Source of the DNA: JAFDED01 sp964611635
GTDB lineage: Bacteria > Desulfobacterota > JAFDED01
NCBI GenBank assembly: GCA_964611635.1
Contig: CAZTAS010000001.1
Coordinates: 34,764-98,763, forward strand
Direction: 5' to 3'
Length of the DNA stretch: 64,000 bases
Shown: piece after piece, positions 29,034 to 37,836 of the stretch
Layout of the letters: each line of letters opens with the position of its first letter
How positions within the stretch are numbered: the first letter of the stretch is position 1
The notes under the pieces: model-generated
The model's database searches: none
What the model was told of the DNA's origin: nothing
What the model saw: only the letters and a program-made list of their open reading frames with translations
Translations under genes and position numbers: made by a program

Positions 29034-29909
29034 ATTGACCTGAAAACGCCGCCTGAGATTGTTTGCGGAAATACAAGCTTCATACTTCGGGAAGCGAACA
29101 TTTAAAGAGAGTTAAACTGATGGATCTCAATCTGAAAATAAATTTCAACCCCTTGCATCTCACCAAGAGTTTCAATTCTTGCATATCATATTGCCTTGAA
29201 AACCCGGGTGGATTGAAGTCATTCACCACATTAAGTGTTGATGAAATTGACGGAAAGAAGTATTGGGGAATGGTTACTTCATCCAGGTTGGATATCCTTG
29301 ATGGCAAGAAAACCTTCCCCCCATTTTTTGACTAGCAATTTTATTCTAACAAACATTTTTTCTTTGTCAAGAAGAGAAAGTTGGAGGGAATTTGAAAAGC
29401 AACGTCGGTTTTATTATTGAAAATTGTTAAATAAAGTAAAAGCTGTCGGTGTGAACTTATTCATTTGCGATGGACCTTTTACTTCCTCGCGGGGCTTTTT
29501 TCCGTTGTATCCAATTGTATTCAAATGTATAAATAAGATATATGTATCAATGAATTTTATAGATTTCAATATTGGTTGATAAATCTTAGGGAAAAGGCCT
29601 GGGATCAAGTTATTTTTTTGTGTAAAGCTATTCATATGCCGGACTAATGATCCAAGGGGTTAGCATTATTAGACAAAACTTTAAATCCAAGGAACGTTGG
29701 AAAATTTTACTTATGAAACATTCGTGGTGACCATGCTGCAACTTTGACATGATCGGTGATAAAATGCCCCGTGGGTCTTATTATCTGAGCTGGTGATGGT
29801 TGCAATCGGCGATCATTGAGGCTTTTGTAGCATAGATTTAGACTTTATCACTGTAGAGAAGAACTTAAAGAACAAAAAGTTTAATGCTTGTGCCTGAGAA
29901 AAAATTCGA
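29034..29909. other. AT-rich divergent intergenic region
   Basis: This stretch lies between tldD (minus) and the DUF4139 gene (plus). Apart from one possible short reading frame at 29120-29335 it contains no coding signal I trust, and no repeat or hairpin stands out. It presumably carries the promoters of both flanking genes. Confidence 0.5.
29120..29335 (+). CDS. possible small protein of unknown function
   Basis: ATG 29120 has GAGAG eight bases upstream and opens a 71-residue frame ending at 29335. The second half (DEIDGKKYWGMVTSSRLDIL) reads like a folded protein rather than random AT-rich sequence. There is no motif or family match that I recognise, and the opposite strand is also open over part of it, so it may be chance. 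Confidence 0.25.
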   Translation: MDLNLKINFNPLHLTKSFNSCISYCLENPGGLKSFTTLSVDEIDGKKYWGMVTSSRLDILDGKKTFPPFFD

Positions 29910-29927
29910 ATGAAAGGTGGAAAACCC

Positions 29928-31613
29928 ATGAAAAGTATAAACGTGAAACGCGTTGTAGCAATTACATTGCTCATACTAGCCCTGGGTTCAATCCGCGCGT
30001 TGCAGGTCAATGCAGCGCCAGAAATAGTTGAGGTCCTTTCCCGAGTGGCAGAGGTCACGGTCTATCCGGACCGCGCCATCGTCACACGAATCGCCCGGAT
30101 GCCATTGAAACAGGGACCTTCACAGGTTGCCTTTACAGGTCTTCCTGCCATTATGGTTGACAATTCAGTACGTGTATCAGGCAGCGGAGATGTTTCCGTG
30201 CGGCTATTCGGAACAGAAGTGAAGCGAGTTTTTCTGAAGCAAGAGACAGAGAGCCGTGTGGTAGAGCTTAAAGGCAGGCTAGAAGAGTTCAGGAACCGCG
30301 AGCAAAGCCTGAAAGATCGTGAAGATATACTTCTCGCCCGGGAGAAATTCCTAGATTCCATCCAAATACACGCAGCCGACCAGGCATCACGAGAATTGAA
30401 GATGCAAAAAATGGACTCTAATGTTTGGAAAGAAGCAATTCAATTTATATTCACAGATAAAGAAAGCACGCGCAGAGCTAACCGGGAGGCTCAACGTGAG
30501 CGGAAGGAGATCGTAAAGGAGATCGAGCGTCTCAGGAAGGAGCTGAACCAAATCCAGGCTCTTCGGCCCTTGGAAAAGAAGACTGTGTTTATCGATCTGG
30601 AGGCAGAAGCTGCCGGCAGTGTGGAGCTTTCGGTCTCATATATGGTAAATGGGGCACGATGGGGCACGATGTATGACGCCCGATTCGATCCAGAAAAAGA
30701 AACTCTGAGACTGATCCAGTATGGAATGGTGCAACAGAACACCGGTGAGGATTGGAAAGATGTGGTTTTATTTCTTTCGACAGCTCAGCCTGCACTAGGC
30801 GCCAGCGCGCCGAAATTGAGACCCTGGTATCTCCGGGTCTATAGCCCCCCACCAGTAATCTCTAGACGAGAGAAAGCGCCTGCCTTGGCTCCATCAGTAG
30901 TGCCCAAAGCAATGAAACCAGAAATAGAGGAGATGAAGGCCGGTGACCTAGAAATGGAAGCTATAACCGAAACAGCCGAGGTTTTTCCACGAGGAACATC
31001 CATGATATTTAGAGTTCCCAAAAAGGAGAACATCGCTGGCAATGGTCAGTCCCATAAGACTACCATAGCCGTAAAAGAGTTCAAGCCAAGCCTGGAATAT
31101 CACACAGTGCCTAAACTTTCTGCTCACGCTTTTCTGAAAGCAACCGTTACAAACTCCACTGGCATCCTTTTTCTGCGCGGCCTTGTTAATGTCTTTTCTG
31201 GTCCGGATTATGTGGGAAGTACCCGCCTCCCACTGGTTGCCCCGGATGAGAAGCTTGAGCTCCAATTGGGGGTCGATGAACGCATCAAAGTCAGCAGGGA
31301 GTTGATAACGCACTCGAGGAAAGATGAGGGAGTATTCAAGAAAAATCGGAAGCTTATTTATGGATATTTGATCAAGTTGGAGAACTATACGACCAAGACC
31401 CAGACCATTTACGTCCAAGATCAGTTACCCGTATCCCAGGACGAAAAAATCAAAGTCGAACGACTTGCTTTAGAACCCGATCCTTTGCCTGAAAAACCGG
31501 AGGATAAAGGGATTTTGGCTTGGAAGGTACACCTTAAGCCACGAGAAAAATCGCAAATCCTTATCGATTTCAGCGTAGAGTTTCCACCGGATATTGTAGT
31601 ACAGGGAATTTGA
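29928..31613 (+). CDS. DUF4139/DUF4140 'mucoidy inhibitor MuiA family' secreted protein
   Basis: The protein begins with a signal peptide (hydrophobic segment about residues 9-22 and a cleavage-like VNA-AP). A DUF4140 beta part with VAEVTVYPDRAIVTR and a long charged coiled coil (about 95-205) follow. The DUF4139 domain has GSVELSVSYMVNGARWGTMYD and STAQPALGASAPKL. ATG 29928 is chosen because AAAGGTGG lies at 29913-29920. This is a common envelope protein family of unknown mechanism; the MuiA name comes from a Rhizobium gene affecting mucoidy. Confidence 0.85.
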   Translation: MKSINVKRVVAITLLILALGSIRALQVNAAPEIVEVLSRVAEVTVYPDRAIVTRIARMPLKQGPSQVAFTGLPAIMVDNSVRVSGSGDVSVRLFGTEVKRVFLKQETESRVVELKGRLEEFRNREQSLKDREDILLAREKFLDSIQIHAADQASRELKMQKMDSNVWKEAIQFIFTDKESTRRANREAQRERKEIVKEIERLRKELNQIQALRPLEKKTVFIDLEAEAAGSVELSVSYMVNGARWGTMYDARFDPEKETLRLIQYGMVQQNTGEDWKDVVLFLSTAQPALGASAPKLRPWYLRVYSPPPVISRREKAPALAPSVVPKAMKPEIEEMKAGDLEMEAITETAEVFPRGTSMIFRVPKKENIAGNGQSHKTTIAVKEFKPSLEYHTVPKLSAHAFLKATVTNSTGILFLRGLVNVFSGPDYVGSTRLPLVAPDEKLELQLGVDERIKVSRELITHSRKDEGVFKKNRKLIYGYLIKLENYTTKTQTIYVQDQLPVSQDEKIKVERLALEPDPLPEKPEDKGILAWKVHLKPREKSQILIDFSVEFPPDIVVQGI

Positions 31614-31798
31614 TGCGCTGCTCAACCATAATATTCTCATAATCAATAAAGCACATTTAATGTTTGCATTTTTCAAAGCAAATGGGTCTATTATCTGAAT
31701 AACATATATTATATAATGGTATTTTCTCACAAAGGATCTATCGTTTCAGCAAGACATCATGTACTATGTCCCATGTTGACCTTACCATGGAGGACAAG

Positions 31799-32896
31799 AT
31801 GAAAAAGGCCCCCGTTGCTGTAATCCGCAGCAACCCGGAAACCGTTCTTGAGGATATTAGCCGGTTGATGGAAATGGCAGGTTTTCGACAAGCACTGGAT
31901 CCCACTAGCCCCACGATTCTTAAGGACAATATCTCATGGCACTTCCCTTACCTGGGCGCCAATACTACACCTTGGCAGTTGGAGGGAGTGATCCAAACTT
32001 TCCAGGATGCCGGATACGGAGACATTGTGGCTGTTGAGAACGATACTGTCGTGACAAATGCCTTCAAGGGCGATCGGCTCAATAAATATGGCCCCATTTA
32101 TGCTCGATATCATGTCCCTGTCAAGTATAACTTTCGTCCGGAAGACATTCGTTGGATCCGTTATGAGCCGCGTTCCGAAATGAAGGCCCTCCCTCTGATT
32201 TACCCGGAAGGTATTTATATCCCTGAATTTTTCATGGGGAAGAATATAGTGCACCTTCCCACTATGAAATGTCATATTTATACCACCACCACCGGTGCCA
32301 TGAAGAATGCGTTCGGTGGATTGCTGAACAAACGACGGCATTACACCCATAGCGTCATCCACGAGACGCTGGTGGATCTGCTGGCTATTCAGAAAGAAAT
32401 ACACGCTGGCATATTCGCTGTCATGGATGGGACTATTTGCGGTTGCGGCCCTGGGCCAAGGACCATGATCCCTGTGGAGAAAAATTATCTCCTGGCCTCG
32501 GCTGACTGCGTTGCCATCGACGCTGTAGCTGCCCACATGATGGGTTTCGATCCCATGGAGATAGGATATATCCGTATGGCCCACGAAAAGGGCCTTGGAA
32601 TAGGCCGTTTTGGAGAGATAGAGATAGTGGGGGAAGATGTATCCAGCGTGAATTTCGGATTTCATGTGGGTGATAACCTGGCAAGTCGAGCAGGCGATCT
32701 CCTGTGGTTCAGTCCATTAAAGAAAATCCAGAAGATATTCTTCCACACGCCGCTGGTTTATTTATTTGTCTTCGGTTCATACATCTATCACGACTTCATA
32801 TGGTGGCCCTTAAAAGGCAAAAGAATAATGGCCCAATTAAGGGAAACCTCCCAGTGGGCCCGATTGTTCGACCGATATCCGAAAGATATCCAGTAG
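31799..32896 (+). CDS. DUF362 domain protein
   Basis: The 365-residue protein matches DUF362 across its length: ILKDNISWHFP, a substrate-like central region with LPTMKCHIYTTTTGAMKNAFGGLL, an ADCVAIDAVAAHMMG motif, and a hydrophobic C-terminal segment. ATG 31799 is preferred because GGAGG lies five bases upstream. The family's chemistry is not established. Unlike some relatives it has no appended ferredoxin domain. Confidence 0.85.
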   Translation: MKKAPVAVIRSNPETVLEDISRLMEMAGFRQALDPTSPTILKDNISWHFPYLGANTTPWQLEGVIQTFQDAGYGDIVAVENDTVVTNAFKGDRLNKYGPIYARYHVPVKYNFRPEDIRWIRYEPRSEMKALPLIYPEGIYIPEFFMGKNIVHLPTMKCHIYTTTTGAMKNAFGGLLNKRRHYTHSVIHETLVDLLAIQKEIHAGIFAVMDGTICGCGPGPRTMIPVEKNYLLASADCVAIDAVAAHMMGFDPMEIGYIRMAHEKGLGIGRFGEIEIVGEDVSSVNFGFHVGDNLASRAGDLLWFSPLKKIQKIFFHTPLVYLFVFGSYIYHDFIWWPLKGKRIMAQLRETSQWARLFDRYPKDIQ

Positions 32897-32980
32897 AGTG
32901 AGCTACTCCACGAGTTTCTCCCTCTGGCAAATGGAGAAAGCAAAAAGGGTATAATCTTGAAATAAGCACCCGTACGGATG

Positions 32981-33832
32981 TTATACTGGCACGGGGTGCA
33001 TATAACCGAATTTCCTCAAACGAGCTGATACAGCCTTTGCTGTGGGGATTCCCTTTATTCCATGGGCCTCAACCGCAAGGGATGCTGTGCAACTGGCTAT
33101 CATGGCCGCCTTGCTCCAGTCTCCTGAACGATAATAGGCCACCATAAAGGCCGCCCCGAAAACGTCTCCAGCACCTGTGGGATCGATTTCCAGGGCACTA
33201 TATGCCGGGATGTAATAACTGCGTTTTTTTAAAAACAAGGTGGCGCCTCTTGACCCCCGGGTAAGAAAGACCATGGGAACCACACGGCGACATTCCTCCA
33301 CAATATTTTCCATCCCCACGATGTCTTCTTCGCTCATGATCACCATCTGAAAATGAAGCAAGAGCGATGCCCCATTCTCCCAGCGGACGGGCCAAACCCT
33401 CCCCTCATCATCCCAGGTTCGTAGCCAACCCTGTAGGCCAGCTCCCGCCAGGGTTGGTTGTAGCCTGTGGATCAGCTCAGGCCCAATCTCTCTGGCCACA
33501 GGACAAAAATATACCACAGGGATATTTACCCACTCAGCGGAAATCGACTCGACTCCGATGTGATCTGCCACAGCTTGAATCTGCTGAAAGCGGGACCCAT
33601 CATAACGATTGATAAAACAGGTGGTGTGAGCGCTTTTAGTGTATCGGTATTGAAATCCTGAGAACACCTTCCCGCAAGGAAAATCATCACCCAAAGAGGT
33701 AAGGATTCCCGAAGGCATCCTCAATTGCGATGCTGTGATGGCGGCATATAATGCCGAACCGCCAGGGGTTATTCCCGTCTCCAGTTGATCCAGTGTGACG
33801 TGGCCTACTGCTAAAAATTCAGGTAATTTCAT
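32981..33832 (-). CDS. PfkB-family (ribokinase-like) sugar or nucleoside kinase
   Basis: The 283-residue kinase has the N-terminal GG pair (TPGGSALYAA, about residues 22-31) and the C-terminal catalytic signature DPTGAGDVFGAAF with the base Asp. Several internal blocks are short compared with true ribokinases, so the substrate cannot be named. It is convergent with the DUF362 gene and followed upstream by the FAD oxidoreductase. Confidence 0.87.
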   Translation of the reverse strand: MKLPEFLAVGHVTLDQLETGITPGGSALYAAITASQLRMPSGILTSLGDDFPCGKVFSGFQYRYTKSAHTTCFINRYDGSRFQQIQAVADHIGVESISAEWVNIPVVYFCPVAREIGPELIHRLQPTLAGAGLQGWLRTWDDEGRVWPVRWENGASLLLHFQMVIMSEEDIVGMENIVEECRRVVPMVFLTRGSRGATLFLKKRSYYIPAYSALEIDPTGAGDVFGAAFMVAYYRSGDWSKAAMIASCTASLAVEAHGIKGIPTAKAVSARLRKFGYMHPVPV

Positions 33833-33978
33833 TACAAACCCGCGGCCGCGCTCATTAGCAATTGGCCCTCAAGCATGTTAAAACGCGCTGCATCCTGCCT
33901 AAAAGTATAACAAAGACCGATCCTCGTATGCGCCCATTAGATGCTATCTTCCAGGTCAGCGGAGAAATATTCTGCTCT

Positions 33979-35460
33979 TTAATGCATGAATCTTGTCGCG
34001 CGACCAGAGATGATGTCCGCAACAAAGCATCCGGTTATCACTTTGCCATCTGCACCCATGCCCGGCAAAACTTCATCTGCTGTGAGAAAAATGTTGGGAT
34101 ACGGGGTTGAATTTAGAAGTAATGACAAGCCCATCAAGGGAGTAAAGCCGGATTCAAAGAGCCACGATTGGTCAGGACATCTACTGGCCTCGCTAGGGTC
34201 CATAGAAGGAAAGATGCTGTGGCTTATATGCACAAGATTTTTCTCGAAAAAGGGGATTAATGACTTGATTTGCTCCAGAATTTGGTTGCTCAATTCGGCC
34301 ATCCATTCTGCATTCAGGTGATGCGGTGTTAGCGGAATGCGAGATGTAACTGTTAAGATTCGGGTGCTAAAGGGATCGGCGATGGGATCATCATGTGGCC
34401 CAAGTACCAATGAGAAAAAGTTGTCGCCAAGCAATGGCTTTTCGGGGTCTGCTATGAACAAGGCATTTTCTCCCATACCCACAGGAACAACATTACGCCG
34501 TAAGTGGAAATGCAGCCGAAAAAGAAATCCTGAAGCTTGAATTCCTTCTAGACGCCTGGAATATTCATGATCTCTCATATCTTCAGGCAGCATCTCATTA
34601 AACCAGCGCATATCCGTATTCACCAACAGATGATGGCAGAGATATGGTTGATATTTATCCTCCAGATGAATAGCCAAAACACTTGTCGAAGCCCTGTGAA
34701 TTCTACGAATAGTAGTATCAGGGATTATAACGCCTCCGCGGTCCAAGATGAACGATTTTAGCACCGAAGCCAATGAAGGCCGTTCGAAGCATAGTACTTG
34801 GCCCCCTTCCTTAAAAACACTGAGACAATGGGCGGCTGAGGTGAGGGTTGGATTGGAGGAATAAAGGCGAGAAAACGCCATGATTTGAGATAATAGCACC
34901 GCTCGGAACAAGGGGCTAAACTGATAGCGATCAAGGAGCTCCACGAAGAGCTCGCGGCCGGACCTATGTAACGGGATTAAGCTTAGTGACTGGAAACTCT
35001 TTTTGATCAGGCCTTTCAATCCGCGCGGCCGATGTGGGGACCGGAGAAGAAAGTATTGGCGCAAAGCCTTTTTCACTCTATTAAGGGTCTTGAAGAGGCT
35101 ATGGATCTGCTTCGGGTCTTCATTAAACTCTTCTGCAAGGTGCCCTAGGGGGTCTGGATCCCCGCTATCTATATTAACCCGGAGTTGTGGCGTAATGATT
35201 TGAAACGATGGGACCACTGGTTTCACAAGACGAGTCCGCCCCGGAAGTGCGGCCAATTCTTCCAGGGCATTATTCAAGAAGAATTTACCTCCCAGATTTG
35301 TAAATACCCGCTCATATGGATCTGTTTCCCAATTGTCCTCTTCTTTTCTCTCGGGCACGGCTAAAAGCATCGCTCTTTTTCCCCGTTTGACAAGGAGAGC
35401 GGCTGCCAACAAGCCGCCTAAATGCGGTCCTACCACGATGATATCAAAAAAATCATCCAT
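33979..35460 (-). CDS. FAD-dependent oxidoreductase-like protein (phytoene desaturase/amine oxidase fold)
   Basis: The N-terminus has an FAD Rossmann start, IIVVGPHLGGLLAAALLVKRGKRAMLL, but the usual GxGxxG reads GPHLGG. A C-terminal GMGADGKVITG block resembles the second FAD contact of phytoene-desaturase relatives. Overall similarity to characterised enzymes is weak, so no substrate is assigned. It lies alone after the intergenic region downstream of purN. Confidence 0.6.
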   Translation of the reverse strand: MDDFFDIIVVGPHLGGLLAAALLVKRGKRAMLLAVPERKEEDNWETDPYERVFTNLGGKFFLNNALEELAALPGRTRLVKPVVPSFQIITPQLRVNIDSGDPDPLGHLAEEFNEDPKQIHSLFKTLNRVKKALRQYFLLRSPHRPRGLKGLIKKSFQSLSLIPLHRSGRELFVELLDRYQFSPLFRAVLLSQIMAFSRLYSSNPTLTSAAHCLSVFKEGGQVLCFERPSLASVLKSFILDRGGVIIPDTTIRRIHRASTSVLAIHLEDKYQPYLCHHLLVNTDMRWFNEMLPEDMRDHEYSRRLEGIQASGFLFRLHFHLRRNVVPVGMGENALFIADPEKPLLGDNFFSLVLGPHDDPIADPFSTRILTVTSRIPLTPHHLNAEWMAELSNQILEQIKSLIPFFEKNLVHISHSIFPSMDPSEASRCPDQSWLFESGFTPLMGLSLLLNSTPYPNIFLTADEVLPGMGADGKVITGCFVADIISGRATRFMH

Positions 35461-35787
35461 CAGGGTTTATATGAGGGGTTCTGATCTCACCACTTATGCT
35501 TGTGTTTTCTGTCTATAGAGCTTTCAGATGCACTTATAGAAAACTTTTTCCATTCAAGCGGCAGCGTTCCTAGATTTATAAGTTGAAAGTAGAATTACGT
35601 AAAACCTTCCAGAGGTCTTGGACCAACACTCTCCAGCGTCATCAACTTTTCGCATACCCCCTTGTACCATTGGGCGCTTTTTCGGTAACTAACGCTGCTG
35701 GGAAGCGGCCCACCCGAACTATAAAAAAACAACCCAGCGACGGGCATGAACTCCTAACCACCACGGATGCGCAGCCAATAGTTTAAA
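35461..35787. other. intergenic region between purN and the oxidoreductase gene
   Basis: The half next to the oxidoreductase is ordinary AT-rich sequence. The half next to purN (about 35590-35775) is GC-richer and can fold; see the ncRNA entry. Confidence 0.5.
35590..35775 (-). ncRNA. candidate structured RNA or 50-codon ORF downstream of purN
   Basis: Reading the minus strand, CATGCCC (35747-35741) can pair with GGGGTATG about 90 bases on, with one G-U pair. Inside it CGCTGGG can pair with CCCAGCAGCG with one bulged base, and a GGTC/GACC hairpin follows. The block is distinctly less AT-rich than its flanks. The same strand also has a 50-codon frame from ATG 35747 to TAA 35595, with AGGAG only three bases before the ATG. 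Structured RNA and small protein are both possible; I cannot assign a known family. Confidence 0.35.
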
Positions 35788-36462
35788 TCAATCTTCGGAT
35801 AGATCCAAAACATAGGGAGGGTTAATAAGGCTCACCGCTGGGGTGGAAGGATGATCTCGGATTCGTACACGGCGTCCGGAGATCTCCAGTTTCCCCTGTG
35901 CGATAAGTTGGATGGCCTGGGGGTATATTTTGTGTTCCTCTTGGAGGATTCGTTCAGCTAAGGTTTCGGCTGTATCCTCCTGCTTTATAGGCACTAATGC
36001 CTGGATTATTATAGGACCGGTATCTACTCCCTCGTCAACAAAATGTACTGTACATCCGCTGAATCGAACACCATAATCCAGGGCTTGTTGCTGAACATGG
36101 GTTCCTGGAAATGCAGGGAGAAGCGCTGGATGGATGTTCACAATTTTCATATGAAACTCCCGGATGAAGTGCTCTGTTAGCACCCGCATAAACCCAGCCA
36201 AAACCACCAGTTCAACATCGTATCCGTGCAGGATCCGTATTAGCTCTTTTTCAAATTCCAGGCGGGTGGGAAACTCACGGTGATCCACGACGACAGATGG
36301 GATGTGGTGACGTTCTGCTCGCTTTAGTGCAAAAACTTCATGAACGTTGCTGATAACCACCCGTATCTCGGCATCTATTGCCCTCCGTTCCGCGTGCTCT
36401 ATAATGGATTGAAGGTTAGTTCCTCCCCCAGAAACCAGGACACCCAGCTGAATTTTTTTCAA
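35788..36462 (-). CDS. purN: phosphoribosylglycinamide formyltransferase
   Basis: PurN transfers formyl from 10-formyl-THF to GAR. It shows LGVLVSGGGTNLQSII, the catalytic NIHPALLPAFPGTH (Asn and His) and VDEGVDTGPII (Asp). The frame is open to ATG 36483 inside purM, but TTG 36462 gives the standard N-terminus and overlaps the purM stop as TTGA, with a G-rich ribosome site just upstream. purM-purN is a common pair. Confidence 0.93.
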   Translation of the reverse strand: MKKIQLGVLVSGGGTNLQSIIEHAERRAIDAEIRVVISNVHEVFALKRAERHHIPSVVVDHREFPTRLEFEKELIRILHGYDVELVVLAGFMRVLTEHFIREFHMKIVNIHPALLPAFPGTHVQQQALDYGVRFSGCTVHFVDEGVDTGPIIIQALVPIKQEDTAETLAERILQEEHKIYPQAIQLIAQGKLEISGRRVRIRDHPSTPAVSLINPPYVLDLSED

Positions 36463-37529
36463 GCCGCTCCCCCTGTAATGCATGGGGAGAATACCACTTT
36501 TGGATCTTCTCCGCTTCTTGCTTCAATCTCGCCGATGATGACGGCATCCAGGTTAAAATTCCCAAGCCGAAACACCATTTCCTCCGATTGATCCGGGCTG
36601 ACCACCAGGACCATCCCTATGCCGTTATTAAAAGTACGGTACATTTCCTTCTTGGATAGCCCTCCTTTTTGTTGAATGTAATCGAATATGGGAGGAACAT
36701 CCCAGCTTCCCTCGCGAATGTCAGCCCTGCATCCCTCGGGAAGGATCCGGGAGATTTTATGAATAAATCCTCCTCCCGTAATGTGGGCAATTCCTTTTAC
36801 GTGAAACTCTTGTATCATTTTCAGTACCGGTTTAACGTAAATCCTGGTGGGTTCCAGCAACTCCTCTCCCAGGATACGCCCGAGCGATGAAATATAGCGC
36901 TTGAGTGAAATGCGCTTGGTCCTCAGAATATGGCGAACCAGGGTGTACCCGTTGGAATGCAAGCCGCTTGAGGCAAGCCCTACTAAATGGTCTCCCAGAT
37001 TTATGGATGACCCGTCTATCATATTATTTCGCTCCATCACTCCGACAGCAAACCCTGCAAGATCATACTCGGACGGAGCATACATTCCCGGCATCTCGGC
37101 CGTCTCGCCCCCAATCAGTGAGCAGCCTGCCTCGCGACACCCAACCACCACGCCTTCAATAATAGACCTTGCGCTTTCAACGCTCAATTTCCCTACCGAA
37201 AGATAATCCAGAAAAAATAAAGGCTCAGCCCCTTGAGAAATCAGGTCATTCCCGCACATGGCCACCAGATCGATACCAATGGTATTATGACGCCTTAAAG
37301 CCATGGCGATTTTTAGCTTTGTGCCAACACCATCTGTGGTTCCGACCAGAACAGGGTCCTGATACTTTGCTGTATTGAGCCCAAACAGTCCACCAAAACC
37401 TCCAAATGACCCCAGCACCTCCGGTCGATAAGTAGAACGAACCAAGGGTTCGATAACCTTGACAAGCAAGTTGCCTTTATCTATATCTACCCCTGCTTTT
37501 TTGTATGTCAATCTTTTTTTCTCTGCCAT
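36459..37529 (-). CDS. purM: phosphoribosylformylglycinamidine cyclo-ligase
   Basis: PurM (AIR synthetase) closes the imidazole ring in purine synthesis. It has TYKKAGVDIDKGN, GVGTKLKIA, DLVAMCGNDLI, LIGGETAEMPG and GLASSGLHSNGYTLVR, all family landmarks. Length is normal. It is translationally coupled to purN by the four-base overlap. The other pur genes are outside the window. Confidence 0.95.
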   Translation of the reverse strand: MAEKKRLTYKKAGVDIDKGNLLVKVIEPLVRSTYRPEVLGSFGGFGGLFGLNTAKYQDPVLVGTTDGVGTKLKIAMALRRHNTIGIDLVAMCGNDLISQGAEPLFFLDYLSVGKLSVESARSIIEGVVVGCREAGCSLIGGETAEMPGMYAPSEYDLAGFAVGVMERNNMIDGSSINLGDHLVGLASSGLHSNGYTLVRHILRTKRISLKRYISSLGRILGEELLEPTRIYVKPVLKMIQEFHVKGIAHITGGGFIHKISRILPEGCRADIREGSWDVPPIFDYIQQKGGLSKKEMYRTFNNGIGMVLVVSPDQSEEMVFRLGNFNLDAVIIGEIEARSGEDPKVVFSPCITGGAA

Positions 37530-37836
37530 CTCTCGCAGGCCTTTTGCGAAATTACCGCGTATCTATATCTTATTGAAAATAATAAGCCAATTTTATTCTA
37601 TAAACCTATCATCCCATACATCAAAGCCGTTTAAAAGTCAATCAATAATCTTCTACTGGCAATTAATTGATCGAACGCGAAGGATGATAATCCATAAAAA
37701 AATTAATGAATGTAAATACTCCTTGATTGAATAATTTTATAATATTTGATAAATTAATTATTAAATTGTTTTCGTTAAAATTTCTAACCATTGGAGAACT
37801 TAGGTTCAGGCGGCATATCTGAGGGAGGAAATTTTT
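37530..37836. other. AT-rich divergent promoter region
   Basis: This stretch separates purM (minus) and the HD-GYP gene (plus). It is very AT-rich near 37735-37790 and must carry both promoters, but no single -35/-10 pair stands out. No coding or repeat signal was seen. Confidence 0.5.

Noticed and set aside
31934..32665. A 243-codon minus-strand open frame opposite the DUF362 gene
   Set aside because: It mirrors the DUF362 reading frame and has no recognisable domain.
32916..32944. A TTTCTCC/GGAGAAA hairpin between the DUF362 and PfkB genes
   Set aside because: The stem is 7 bases with no T tract on either strand, so it is not called a terminator.
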